In this document: one piece after another, positions 46,860 to 59,452 of the stretch
How the letters are laid out: each line of letters starts with the position of its first letter
Numbering within the stretch: position 1 is the stretch's first letter
NCBI GenBank assembly: GCA_036346395.1
Contig: CM070603.1
Coordinates: 24,399,045 to 24,463,044 of the forward strand
Source: Hsuehochloa calcarea
Lineage: Eukaryota; Streptophyta; Magnoliopsida; Poales; Poaceae
Reading direction: 5' to 3'
Length of the DNA stretch: 64,000 nucleotides
Notes under the pieces: generated by a model
Told to the model about the DNA's origin: nothing
Database searches by the model: none
What the model saw: only the letters and a program-made list of their open reading frames with translations
Made by a program: the position numbers and the translations under genes

Positions 46860-48225
46860 AACTCATAATAGCGGGTCTAGATCCTTCAGAGGGACAAACA
46901 GGGGGAGGGAGCCATAGTAGCAGTGGAGGGCATGACGCTGCGAAGGGAGTCGATGGCAGTGGTTGAGGCTGGCAAAAATGGAACGCTCAGGGGGAGGCAA
47001 GTCCAGTGGGGTGGTGGTGGTGCGGCCGGAGACGTTTGGTGGGGTGCAACAGCGGCGTATGGTAGTCGGGCACGGGGAAGGAGATGGGGCGGTGGAGCTC
47101 GGGTAGCAGAAAGAGGAGAATAGGGGGAGCACGAGCATCAAAGAGGTGAGGGTAACTCACCGGACCAGTTGGTGGAGGTCGGGGTGAACCGAGGCGTCCT
47201 GGTGACGAGGACCTGGGGTGGCGTGGGTGGTCCACCGTGGGGGGCAACGACCGGGTGAGGGATACTTCAACTCTGATACTTGGGGAGGAGGAAGGAGGTG
47301 TGGGTGTGCTCTGGTAGAAGTGAATTGGGGAGGGGACTCACCGGGTAACAACAGAGATGGAGGTGGCGGTTTTTAGCAGAAGTAGAGGAAAATGACGGCG
47401 TCAACGATGTCTAGTGGAGGAATCCCGAAATGGGGTTAGGGGTTTTGTACGACGTGCCCAGGAACACAGGTGACGCGGGCACGCGGGGGCGGCAACGTGG
47501 AGGTGGGCCTGCCACGCGCTGGCGGGAATGGCGTCACGGGCGGGTGCCCCTTGCGTGGATGCACCGTGCGTGGGCTCGACGCACGCAAGCGGGGGTGGCG
47601 TCGCAGGGGGCTTGGCGTGCCGCCCGATGTTTCCCGTTCTCGGGCTCAGTTCGAACGTTCATACCATACTGGCCCGACCCGTCACGTAGCATGTCGTGCC
47701 ATGTTTAGACCGTGTCGTGCCAGCGATACCTCGGCCCGACCCGAAAGGGCACGACCCAACTCCCAGGCCTACGGTGGAGTTGGAGCAAGTTAAAGGTGGA
47801 GCCCACGAGAATAAAAAATTCAAAGGGACCAGCCGAAACCCCGAGCCATGATCGTACACTTGTCCATCGCCCCGCCGCCCTTGCCTAAGGTGCCACCGTT
47901 GAGGTCGGGAACGCCGTGGGGAGACACCATCACAGGCCTCCGCCTCCACTAATCTAGCCTCCAAAATCGCCTCCAGATCTCACTTGAAATATAGATGGCT
48001 ACACACCATCTTGGTTGTTGCTCCTTGTGGGGGACTGCTTCCCCTCCGTATCCGGTGAGAACATCTGCTCGTGGGGGACTTGAAATATAGATGGCTACAC
48101 ACCATCAAAAGGTGGCTTGGTGGCGTGGAGAAGGGAAGGAGTCAGGGGCAGAGAGAAGTAGGGAGGGGATGAGGACTGAGGAAGGTGGTGGGAAATTATC
48201 GCACCTTAGTGGCTAATTTAATCCA
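46860..48225. other. GC-rich unassigned region
   Basis: GC-rich sequence with overlapping ORFs on both strands (46863-47964), all Pro/Arg/Gly-rich without a domain. It resembles the GC-rich middle of the gypsy LTRs but no ends were found. At 47660-47770 alternating 'ggcccgaccc' and 'tcgtgcca' words resemble hAT subterminal repeats. A 29-bp direct repeat is at 47982-48010 and 48078-48106. Confidence 0.4.
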
Positions 48226-48987
48226 TGTTACAGTGATTAATATGTGCGCAAAGTACACACTAGGTATAATCACAATATTATGTACACCTATCTCATGTAT
48301 GTGTGCGGTACCATAGCAACAGTGATGAACAACATAATATAATAAACCATTAGTAAAGGATCCAAAATCTGAAGCGCTCCAACGAAAATTGCAGTATAGT
48401 CAGTAAACGTAGACGAGAAAGACCCACGAACAACGAAGATAGGACACTTCTCTCCTCACGAACGGTACACGCCGATGCAGGGATGGGGTAGTCGTAGCAG
48501 CACAACACGTGGGAGGAGGAAGGCAATGACGTTTCTCTTTTGTGTATTGGGTAGAGATGGCGTCTCCTCATATAGATGCCCAAAGGTTCGGGTGGAAACA
48601 TCATTAAGGCGTGAAAAAAAAGAAACCACATTAACACATAATTAATTCCTAGTGTGATTCAAACGTTAAGTTTGAGCTACACATCATCATGTAGGGTTAC
48701 AAGGTGCAAAAAGAAGCTACAACTCCGCACACAATTGGGTCCAAAATCGCTGCACCATTCAGGCGCGAGGGTGGAGGCGAGCACACGTGTGTATTCTTCT
48801 TTTTCTTGTTTCAACTAGGTATGGATATACTCCTACTTATAAATAGGTGTTCCGCCACCTAGAATAACAATGTGTACTGAATTTCTCATCTTTTACTATG
48901 CATAAATAGGCCTTTATGATTCATTAGAATTTCTAGATAATTTATTTGGCCCGTGGCCCGTAGCCCAATAACCCAATTTCTCCAACA
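48226..48987 (-). mobile_element. probable Ty1/copia solo LTR
   Basis: On the minus strand it starts TGTTGGAGAAATTGGGTTAT, a common copia LTR opening, and ends ...TTAATCACTGTAACA at 48226. It has a TATA-like 'tatatgagg' upstream of 'cgccatctctacccaat' in the expected U3-R position. Length is 762 bp. Flanking 5-mers (ATCCA and GAAGG) do not match, so either a border is off or it is a recombination product. The 95-aa ORF at 48350-48637 is LTR leader sequence. Confidence 0.5.
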
Positions 48988-49212
48988 GAAGGTGACAGTG
49001 ATTTTATTTTACTTTTTTAAATCAGGGTGTAGGTCCACATGCGAGGTTGGGGGAGGAGTTATGCGGGAGCAATTTTTGCTAAGTTACCATCCGTACGATG
49101 TGACAGTGAGAGAGAAAACTTAGCTCCTCCACTGTTGTGCATGCCCTTACCTTACTGTCTGTCTTGAATTATGAGAAATGGGCCTAGCAACTTGGTTTCT
49201 TTTTGTGTTGTA

Positions 49213-49807
49213 TAGTTATTAAAACTAGTCTGGTCATCGACCCGACCAAGGTTTTTGGATCACTTTGTTAATGGTCAAACCGGTGGGATAACGGTCGGAT
49301 CACACGTTTTATTAAAATATATTTTAGTATGTATATCATGTAAAAAAAAGCATATATGAACATAAAATATTAAGCCTCTACAAATATGTGGTTCTAATTA
49401 CATTTAACATAGCACAAAGCGATTGAAATGTTCTACTTTTGTTAATTTATTATGGTATTATGGAGGCGAAGTTAAGTAGAGAACAGATGGGAGTTGCCGG
49501 CTGGAATGAGAGAGTGAGAAAGATTTTTTTTAATGTGTAGCTGCTAATTTCACAAGGGAATTCCTACTAAAACCTAGCAACACCTAAAGTACGGACATGT
49601 CCTTCAGTTTTGCCTTGAAAAGCTATTTCATTTTAGGAGTTTCTTGTTTATTGGCCTCACAAGCAAAACCCGGTTGGGTCAGCCGGGTCGGCTGGGTTTT
49701 CCCGGGTCAATCATATCTTCGGTCCTGTGAGTGTAACCGGTCCGACAAAACCTCTGGGTCCATATTTTTCTGGTTCAACCGCCTGACCGGTTAGGGTTTT
49801 ATAACTA
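49213..49807. mobile_element. MITE-like element with TAGTTAT...AAAAC ends
   Basis: Left TAGTTATTAAAAC (49213-49225) and right GTTTTATAACTA (49796-49807) are inverted with one base of difference in length. Just inside, 'ctggtcatcgacccgacc' and 'aaccgcctgaccgg' are also complementary in style. The internal sequence has no coding capacity. A target duplication is not clear. Confidence 0.5.
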
Positions 49808-50031
49808 CGCGAAATGCACGCTAGTTATAATGTGGTGGATGGAGCATTGTAAGTTTAGTAAAAGTCTAGACTTTGGTTTCTTGATAAATTGTGATTTTTT
49901 TCTATGTAAAATGGGATTAGTTGCCTGTGGAGAGACAAAAATAAAACATTATGTTTGTAATTTAGTCCTCATCAAGGTATTTTCTTTCTTATATTTTATA
50001 TCTTTCTTTCCCTTTTTTCATTTTGATGAGG

Positions 50032-53000
50032 TGTAACATCCCAAAAAATTGGTATGTTTTAAAGTTTTAAAAAGAAAAATAACCATTAGAATTTTTCTGC
50101 TAAAGTTAAAGCTTAATTAGAATTTTCAGAAGCCAAAAAAATTTAATATGAATAATTTCAGCATCAACTATTGTCAAAATTATTTTATTTGGGTTCCTTG
50201 TGCTTGGATATATTTTCTAGATTTTCTATTTTTCTGAGTTCATTTGCTATTTTCTAATTGCTATTTGGATTTTTAGTATTTTCTAAAAAGAAAAACCTAT
50301 TTTAAAATCCCTTAACAATGTATGGGCCGAAACCCACTCATCGCTTTCGGTTCGACTGTCATTGTCAAACCAATTCTCGCTTCCGACCCGTCCTGTGCGG
50401 CCTTTCTCCCCTCAAACCGGCCCAGCCCAGTTCGGCCTCCCCGCCATGCGCGGCCCGCTCGCACACGCCGTCGCTTTCTTCCGCTGTCTGGTGGGCCGCC
50501 GCTGCGCCAGCGTGTCATCGTCTTCCTCACGGACTCCGGTGCTGAGTCCGAAACAAACGCGTTGCCACCGCCGTCTCCGGTCCGGACACTCCCATCCCGT
50601 GCTATTTACAGTCAGCCTTCCACACCAATTTCTTCGCCCGTTCCTCCTCTTCCAAAACCCTAAACTCTCTGCTCCAGTTTCATCCGTGTTGCATCGTAAT
50701 CCGCCAAAGAACAGAGCCACCGCCGTAGTCTTCTCCGGTGAAATTCACCGCCATCGGACCACCTCCACCAGTGCTTCCACGGCCGTCGGGCGCGCATTAA
50801 CAAGAGCTACGCCGTGCCGCAATCATCTTTGTCCGAGGACCTCGGTTTCGCCGTTTCGTTCTCGTCTGGCAACAGACCGCCGCCATAGTCGCCGTCACCG
50901 ACGAACCGTTGCCGCCCTCGCCGCACCACCACCTCCCAAAGCTTTGCCATGTCCTTGGGGTTTCGTTTTGGCTCTTCGCCGGAGCCGCCTCGACGCCGTT
51001 CACCGTCGCCCCCGCCGTTTTGCCGCTGGCCGGAGCTGCGCTCCGCTCCTCTGCGTTTGCTCTCTGTGCCAGCGTGGCAAGCCACCTCAGCCGCCACCTC
51101 CTCGGCCACGTCATCAAATTGCTTGTGTGGCGTCCCGATCATCAGCCATGTGGCACATCCAAATCCCACCCGGACCAAAAAGTCCTTGAACCGAGTCCAC
51201 CATGCACCCAGTCAATGACAGTGGGTCCCACCTATTAGGCCATTTTCTTTTCTTTTATTTTTTGGTGGAAAAACAATGCTAACGTCAGCTGATGTCATTA
51301 ATCGATTTTTCAGCTGAAAAATAATTCAGTAAATCTGTAAATTCTGATTTTTCATTATTTCATGTGATTTCAAACTTCGAAAGCCCATATCTTTTGTATC
51401 CGAACTCTGATTGAGCCCATTCAAATTTATAAATTCATCTAAATTCAAGCTCTATTTATCTAAGATTTTTATTTAATTTTTGGAGTTTGTCTTATCTCTA
51501 TTTTATATTTATTTGTTTATTTACTTTGTTTGCGAGTAGACGTTAATTCTTTAGGCAATCTTGAGCAAGGAGGAGCACACCAAGATCAAGACCAATACCA
51601 GGATCTATTCCAAGTCAAGCCATAGTACTTTGATCATATTGAACCTATGATTTCAAAAGTATATTGTTTTATACAATTGCATGCTATCTTTATATCAACT
51701 GTTTTGGGATTAGTTATTACCTGTTGTCATTATGCCTCTATTGATTATTTGAATATCATGAATCCTTTGTCACCCTAGCATGGATAATTTTAGTTGGACA
51801 TATTTGTATCACCAACATGGGTATCGTATTGATGCTTAGTCAAGCTTAGTTACGATGGGTTCATCATCACATGTGTCATAATGATTAATCTTGACTTAAT
51901 GATATATAGAATGGTTGTGGTTAGCCACTGTTGTTAAAATTGGTGTACCATGACAGGAGATGTCATTGGTTGCAGTTAAACAAAATGGTTTTCACTCAGG
52001 CGAGTGGTTGGTGGATAGTGGGGTGTGGTTAACACGTTGTGGGTTTGTGGAAAGATCGCTTGTGTAACTTGTCAAGAACTTAATCTTGTGTGCTATTGAA
52101 TTGAGTCTTGACCGTACAACCACATGTCCTGTATGGGCAGGACCTGACTAATTAATTAGCAATGTCTTAATTTTAGTTCTATCTTGGAAGAGTGAGTTAC
52201 GGGATGGACGTACTCACTATGGCGCAAGAGGGGGGCCTTGTCTGGTCGGATGGAGACATTCAGTGTTGAAACCTTAGCGGGCAGAACTGGATTAAGAAGG
52301 AGCTTTGCAAAGGCTTTGTCACATGCTCTAGACTGCTTACCTAAGGTAGTGAGCAGTGATATCGACGGATGCCAAACAGACTAGAGAAGTCGTGTCTTGT
52401 GGGTCAAGCTGTACAACCTCTGCAGAGTGTAAAACTATTCGAATAGCCGTGTCCGCGGTTATAGACGTGCTCAGGGATTTCACACAAGAGATATAGTTTC
52501 TTATAAAATGTGTCGGGGTGTGAATGGGAAGTTCACTCTATGAATATGATGTTTGTCCGGTGAATGGGTAATTCACTTGGTGGTTTGTGTCGATTGGTGA
52601 ATGGGGAGTTCACTTATCGTTGGTTTGGTCGGGGAGTGAATGGGTAGTTCACTGGTTGCTTCCAAGAAAATGTTTAATTACTTATTATTCTTTTCAATTA
52701 TGCATTTCAATCTATTTAATGTATTTATTATAAATGTTGTTTTATGCAAAAGAACCATACAGATAACCCTTAGCAAACATTGTATGAATACTATTTGCAT
52801 ACATTTCCCTACAGCCTGCTGAGTGCTTTATTGTACTCACGGCTTATGCCTTTATTGATCAGTTGAAGAATACCAAGCTGCACAAGAGTTCTTTCAGAAG
52901 GAAAACTACGAAGGTTTTGCGGATTAGGATGCGTTCTCCACTCGATTGCCTGTGGGTATGTTGATTGGCTTTTCCCAAGTTTATCGTTCCGCTGCAAAAG

Positions 53001-53211
53001 TTTATTTATTTCTTTAGATATGCGTGGCAAGTTAAGTAAACGTTGACCATAAGGTCCAGTTATTATTACTATTTGTTATTCTGAGATCTTTTTACTTAAA
53101 TCGAATAAATGGATGGTATTTCATCACTATTTTCTGTGTGAGCTAGCTACTGATCTGGGACTAGTTCAGAATACACAGAGGGTTCCTGAGATGCATTTTC
53201 GGATCCTGACA
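50032..53211 (+). mobile_element. Ty3/gypsy family-1 solo LTR, intact type copy
   Basis: The 3180-bp unit begins TGTAACATCCCAAAAAATTG and ends TTTTCGGATCCTGACA. It is flanked by the exact duplication TGAGG (50027-50031 and 53212-53216). It defines the family borders used for 1-4584, 14085-19354 and 33469-37339. The palindrome CTATTCGAATAG is at 52435-52446, just after 'gtacaacctctgcagagtg'. Four spaced 'gaatggg-a-ttcact' words lie at 52520-52655. The longest ORF of the window (275 aa, 50362-51189) lies in its GC-rich part and overlaps ORFs in other frames; it is not a gene. Confidence 0.95.
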
Positions 53212-53216
53212 TGAGG

Positions 53217-55911
53217 CAATATCCTTCATTGTGTTTCAATCAAGCTACCTTTTTGAAAGCGAAAGATGGGAAACCAAACTTTGCTTTCGTGTGTTGTGTG
53301 TCAAGGATAATGTAGCAATTGGATATACAAGGGGGAATGAAACAAAATGTTGCTTAAATGATCAAATAGGGTTGTAAGAAAATATCATTACTTCTAGTTG
53401 AGTTGAGTAAGCACATTTTCTATACTTTAGCACATTTTCTATACTTTTATTTTTTTCTTAACTAATAAAAGAATTAGTTTACCTCCGTGCAACCGGAGGA
53501 TCATCCCACCCCTATGTACATAAAGAAAGCCAATGAAACACTTGCGCGTATTGGGACTACCGTGTTAGCCACGACATGTCCCTAACATGGCCGCTCCTCG
53601 CATCTGCACCATCGCCGCCCCGCTCTTCTTCCTCCAATTAGGCACCCTACCCCCCCCTGCTCTGTCGCCTCGCACCCACATCTGCTCCGCCGCCTTTGAT
53701 TCACGCACCTTCGACCTCGCCGTTGCCAGCCACCCTCGCCATCGGCCGGCCGCGTGCGTCCCCTGTCCCTCAGCGCTTGCAGAGTCCCATACGTCGCATT
53801 CCCCTTCTCCCTCCTGCTCTCGCCCTAGGCTCCGTCGCCGCTGCTCCACCCACTCCCCCGCCCCCATCTTCTCCCTCACCCTCTCATCTCGTGCAAAGTT
53901 TGTGTTTCCATTACAACGCACGTGCACTCTGCTAGTAAAACATAAAAGTTGTGCTTTGTGCAAATTATATTGGTGTTAATTTTTTTTAGATGACCGGTTT
54001 TAATATTACATGACTAATTCTAGATATGTGAAACACAAGAGACAAGAGATATCATACTTGCCAATCAATCATTTTAAAGGTTCCTTAAGGAACATGTATT
54101 CTTGCCCATAAGGTCAGAGACATCACTTGGCTGGATTTATCACATACACACAACTGTCTACTATTTGCTCATATACAAAATTATTCTATTTAGCAAAATC
54201 AAAATTGATCTCTATTAACTATTTTTTAAATAAAAAACTTGGGACTAGAAACAATTCACAAGGTTCATAAGTATTACCATTTGACTGAACAAATAACAAT
54301 TAGTTAATCAACTTGGAGAATAAGGAACATGAAACATATGTCCTGAGCCACACAATACTGCATTCCTTCCTTTCTTGAGGACGGCAAGTGAGCACCATGT
54401 ACAAGTTCTAGAGAATCAGTAACTAACAACCATTCTTGAATAGCATGACTCGTCAGTCGTGACTTGCAGAATATATGTAATATAACTTTCTCATCATCAA
54501 GATGAAGATCACACCCAACACATAATAAAAATCATGCTTGCGTCAAGATGCTTTTCTTTCTTTCTTTCTTTTGCAATAGTACCATGCCCAATAACCACGG
54601 TAGCTCACATGTCCCTTTGATGCTTAAATATAAATGATATAGAATAACAATTGACATGCTTCCTTAAAAAATTGATGTGCTGTTGTTGTACACTAGTGAC
54701 ATAAAGAACACAACTACATCACACCAGATACCTCAAAATTCCTACAGCAATTAGCAACTCAAATAATGACAGAGATTTGAAAGTATGAAATTAATGAAAT
54801 AAACTTGAACATTACAGAATGGCACATGACTTTGCCCTTGACTCCTCGTATTTATATGCTTAGTGTACTTCATTTCAGAGCGTACTTTGGGTTGAGAAAT
54901 AGGAGCTTAATTAGGCATCCACAAGGATTAATGATTAACGAGAAGTGTCCTAACTCCTAACTTTGGCAACACTTCCGATGAAGCAAAAAAATTGTGGTGA
55001 TCAGTGAGATGTGTCCTAACTCACCTTGAAATTGTTGCAACTTGCAACACTTCTGCAGCAGCTAGTTTGTGGTTTGAAGCACGCATCATCCATCTTTGAC
55101 CCTCCAAGAATCAGAGATATAAACATGTTTGGTAATTTGAAGATCTCTGTCACATGCACTAATATGTATGGGCTACGTCAGCAACACAGCATGACGCAGG
55201 GTTCAAATGGCGAAACAAGCTCGTGTACAACGTCGGAGGCTTTGCACATCCTGGAGGTGCAAAATTAACCAATCCGCCGCCAGGGTGCCATGGCGCCACT
55301 GCCGCAACTCTCTCTTTGTTTTTCTTTCACATACCTTATAACTTGGTGACTCGTGCCTGAGTGCCTCTGCTTGCTTGTTTCCGTTGACTTGATTGCCGCC
55401 TGGCGCTTGCGGCCTACCCACTTGCCTTGCGCCCATGCTGGCACTGCCAGCCTTCCTATCATGTCACCCGCGTGTCTGCGACCATCATTCTACAGTCCGC
55501 AAGCCAACTGCCACGCTGCAAGCCCGCAATCTACTCGCCTTGCGCCGTCGCTAGGGCTTGCTATCATCTAAGCCCCGAGTCGCTCAATGGTGCGGTGCCC
55601 GGTAAATTGGGACTTGTGAAATTGATTGGTTGGGGGGGGATGAGTGAGATACAACCATAGGGGACAATGAGTTAGTTGGGTTAGGCCAGTTGGCCTAACA
55701 AGGTAAAAACACCTAGCGTGATACAAATCTCTTGGGCAGTCATCTCTACCTCTGGTTCACGCCGATGCTAGTAGCCATGACGCCCATGGATGGAAGGAGG
55801 GGCTAAGGGGGGCACCTATTGTCCGGTTAGGGGTAGCAAGGGCGCTAGCCCATGCAGACCCACTGGTCCGCCCTGACGGGGAGGACGAACAAGTGAAGAC
55901 CGTTAGACCCC
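53217..55911. other. unassigned spacer
   Basis: No supportable gene. A GC-rich patch at 53585-53900 gives overlapping ORFs on both strands of Pro/Ser/Arg-rich composition. A (CTTT)n run lies at 54550-54571. The remainder is AT-rich. ORFs at 55026-55660 lack domains and overlap each other. Confidence 0.5.
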
Positions 55912-56341
55912 ACCTATGGGCGGTCGGCCGGCCGACCGACCGACCACACCGACTTAGCCAAAATTTCCTCCCTGAAAATCCGAAACCTACTGAAATTTTC
56001 AAACCAATAGAACTTTTGTTTGGAGACTCCAAAAAATATGAGACCAAGTGTAGTAGGATCTCCTCTTTTGCCTACACCCTCTATTTTTGGCTCAGCTCCA
56101 AAATCCTCTTTTTGCATTTGGCCGGTCCAACACCGCCATGGCTTGGCCGGATTGCCATGCCGTCCGACCGCCCGGTGGCGGTCGACCGCCCTCCGGCGGT
56201 CTAACATGCTGGTCGGTCGGACCGCCTAAGGCCTGACAACATGGCAACATTGCCGAAAATGAGCGTTTCGACAAACCTTCAACGCCATTGCCAATTGTCA
56301 CATCATCCTAAGATTACGAGCATATCCTTGTGATATCCACA
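55912..56341 (+). mobile_element. family-3 LTR, 3' fragment
   Basis: Matches the 3' quarter of the LTR at 59453-61371 in the other orientation. It shows GGTCGG/CCGACC palindromes, 'gacttagccaaaatttcc', 'aatccgaaacct', 'aatagaacttttg', 'gagactcc', 'tatttttggct-agctccaaa', 'gccattgccaattg' and the terminus ...gatatccaca at 56341. The 5' part is missing. The comparison with this fragment fixed the true 3' end of the 59453-61371 copy. Confidence 0.85.
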
Positions 56342-58719
56342 TACTTACAATCTAAGTATTATACGCATAACCAAAAACCATCAGAGTTGGCCTTCAAATA
56401 GATTGATTAGATAGCAAGGCTCTACAATAAAAATAAGGAGCAACTAATCTATAAAGATGCATTATTAATACTTATTAGCACAATGTAGGTAACTATGAAG
56501 TCAGACATACACCTTCCATTGTCCACATTTTGGACTCTCTACAGTGATGAAACTAACAACATCAAATCTTCCATTCCTCTTCGGTTAACATGGACATGCA
56601 TTTCATGGGATGAGGTAATGTTATACATTAACCAACCTTTTGAAGCAACATCATTAGAAAATCAAACAGCTATTCTAGCCACTTAATTATAGGCTAACAT
56701 AACTGCAAATAGAATAGGAGTAAAAGAAGAGGTGCTTACCAGTACTTTCATGGGCCACATGGATCAAGAACTGGGGACTTACCTGGATACAACAAAAAAG
56801 GACAATTAGATGCTTTTATGAGTGCTCGAGATTACTTACTGAAATTGACCAAATGCACACAATGATTGTCTGTACAAAAAATTTCCAGTTTTGCACACAT
56901 TTTGTACTTGCCATTAAAATGCAAAGCAGCATACATCATATAGGACAATCAATACATAGATGCAATGAATCGCTTAGCGTGATAATAGAAAAAATAACAG
57001 AAAAGTTGGCTTCTTTTTTTGTCATACCATCAATATTAGCTGAGCAAATGCATCCCAATTTTCCCTATATAAACAAAAGCATCATCTGGTCATGGAAGCC
57101 GATTGCTCCTTATAGCAAATTGAGGAGCTCACCATCACAACAAAAATGATAAAAAAAACAATGGTAGTTGATCATTCATTTATTCATATCTAAAATTGCG
57201 CTCAGATCAGATGTCCATCGCAATTCTGAAGCTGAATTTTTACCCTCTCAGGCCTCAAGTACATTAATCTTGTTGTGAGACATTCTGTCGAGTACTCAGT
57301 AGGCAACGCAATAACATGCACAACCTTGTAGGGAGTTCATAGAAGATGGTAGCCAACTGGGCTAGGGACAGGATGCTCGACGGGAAGGCTGTGCGGTACG
57401 ACAGAGAGGGGCCATAGGACACAGGTAACCTCACTACATAAACGGAAGGGCATCAAATTTGTTGTATCTCAAAGAGGGGAAGGGGGAAATATGTCGCACA
57501 TGTTGCAACTCGCATGGTGAACAAATTGCATTTTGCATGTACATCCTCATACACTCCGCCATTGCGTAGCCTTTACAGGTTCAAAGGAGGGGAACAGTAC
57601 CATCGAATAGTATTCGGCTAGTCGTCAGCGCCACCACCAAGGAGCAGCTCGCCTCCCATGCCCTCATTTGCAACCCATGTGAACCTAAGAACTAATAAAT
57701 CACAAAAGCAAACAAAATAAAATGGTAGGTACCTCGCGGCGAGGAGGTGGGAGGCTGGGGGAGGGGGCGGTGGCGGCATCGATGACCATGGCGATAATGG
57801 GAGGCATTGAGGTGAGGATGGTGGCGCCGTGCGATGTGGTGGTAGTAAGCGAGGAGACGTCGATACTTGAACGGTCGACGTGAAGCAGGGTGTAGTGGCG
57901 ACGCGGGAATGGATTAAGATGAAGAGGATGCCGTGTGGAAAAGAGGACGCGATGCGGAAAACTTGAGATGGCGGCACGGTGAGGGAAGGACGTCTTCGCC
58001 TCTGCCTCTTCCTCGTGTGTCGTTGCTGCTTCCTCTCCCTTCCGCGGCGCCGCCGCTTCTCCTCCAAGGTACCACCGTGGATGACTCAAATTTCAAATCA
58101 CAAAGGGAGGAGGAATTTCAGATCAGGAAGGGAGGAGTAGGAAGTATCAGAGGGCAGAGCCAGTAGCACCACTGCGCCCCCCGTGCCGGGACGCCAGAAC
58201 ACCGTCGCTCGTCGGTTGCTGGGTCTTCGCGTCTAGCCTGGGGAGGCAGCAGCAACACAACGAAGGCAACAGTGGCACAATGGAGTTGTCCTTGCAGGCA
58301 GCAGTAGCACAGCGGTCGAGCAGAGTGAGGCGAGCGTGTGTATGGTGGATGCAATTTGGGATTCAGGCGACGGGAGACGCGAGGAGTACGCAGGAGGGAG
58401 AGGATTAGAGGTGGTGAGGGCTGAGGAGGCGATGTTGATTAGGATTAGAAAGTAGTGGGCGGTTGGGGTCTCAAGGCGTGGTAGACTAGATGTGTAGGGA
58501 AGGGAGGGGAGTGGTTGGGGTGTGCGAGCAGTTAGGCGAGGAACCGAGTGAAAGGAGGTGCGAGTGCGTGGAGAAGAAGGGGAGGACGGACGACCATTAA
58601 CTCCAATTTTTAAGTAGTAGAGATGTTTAATAATAGGGTAATAAATCCAAAGGGTACTAGGTTCAGTAAAGCAAAACAAGTCAATTTAGTGATATGACAT
58701 GGTAAAAAATATAAAATAA
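56342..58719. other. unassigned region with a GC-rich patch
   Basis: AT-rich to about 57350 with short ORFs lacking domains. GC-rich at 57600-58600 with overlapping Arg/Pro/Ser-rich ORFs on the minus strand (for example 57618-58067 and 58233-58679), which disagree in frame and show no motif. A GC-rich gene 5' end cannot be excluded, but nothing supports one. Confidence 0.4.
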
Positions 58720-59209
58720 GTTGTATATTATGGATCGCACAAGCTGTGCAAAGCAAGAGACATATGTGGCCAAATGGGCAGCACGGCCTGGCCCGGCAAA
58801 GGCACAATCGGGCATGGCCCATGCTTGCCCACGTGTCTGGGTGGCGGCCCAAGCACAACCCGAAGGCCGATTGTGCCGTGCCATGACAGCACGAGCATGT
58901 TTGGCCCGTTGGGCCGTTTACGACCCACTTAGCCCAAAAAAAAAATCAAAAAATAGAAATAAAATTAAATTTTAAAAACAAAAACAAAAATAGAAATAAA
59001 ATAAAATCCAAAAAATAGAAAAATATGTAGAATTAATAAATACATATGAAGTTATAAAAATAAGACAAGCATATTGAAAATGTAATAAAGAGCTTTATTA
59101 ATATTGAAATGGCTGCCTCGTTAAAATCTTTGCTAAGTAAAAACTGAACATAAGAAAACCATGGCAAAGGAAAAAGAGAACAACATATAGCTCTACATAC
59201 ATCTTTGTT

Positions 59210-59447
59210 CTAAGTATCATTGTCGAGGTACAGATTTTTGAACACGTCCGACAACCCTGTATTTTCCACAGAGTGTTATGTTCGCCAATCAGCTTGTTCT
59301 CAGTCCTTCACGTTAGAAGTATCTCAACCATCTCACTCGTGAGACGTGTTCTTTTATCCTTCAATATTCTTTCAGAAAGACTGAAAGCAGACTCAGAGGA
59401 AACCGTCAAGACAGGAATAGTTAACACATCACATGCAAGTATAAATA
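59210..59447 (-). pseudogene. hAT transposase C-terminus (dimerisation domain)
   Basis: The minus strand reads LFILACDVLTIPVLTVSSES AFSLSERILKDKRTRLTSEM, then VEILLT and stop. A frame change leads to VENTGLSDVFKNLYLDNDT and TAG at 59210-59212. This is the conserved hAT C-terminal dimerisation block. Its 5' side continues at 61377 across the inserted LTR. When one copy of the 5-bp duplication is removed, the frame runs on (…LVYLV|LFILACDVL). Confidence 0.9.
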
Positions 59448-59452
59448 GCACG

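Noticed and set aside
50362..51189. Longest ORF in the window (275 aa, plus strand)
   Set aside because: It lies in the GC-rich part of the 50032-53211 solo LTR, is overlapped by ORFs in other frames and on the other strand, is Pro/Arg/Ser-rich, and has no domain.
53587..53979. 130-aa ORF with a possible signal-peptide look
   Set aside because: Equally long ORFs run antisense; composition is Pro/Ser/Arg/Cys-rich without a domain, introns or homologous context.
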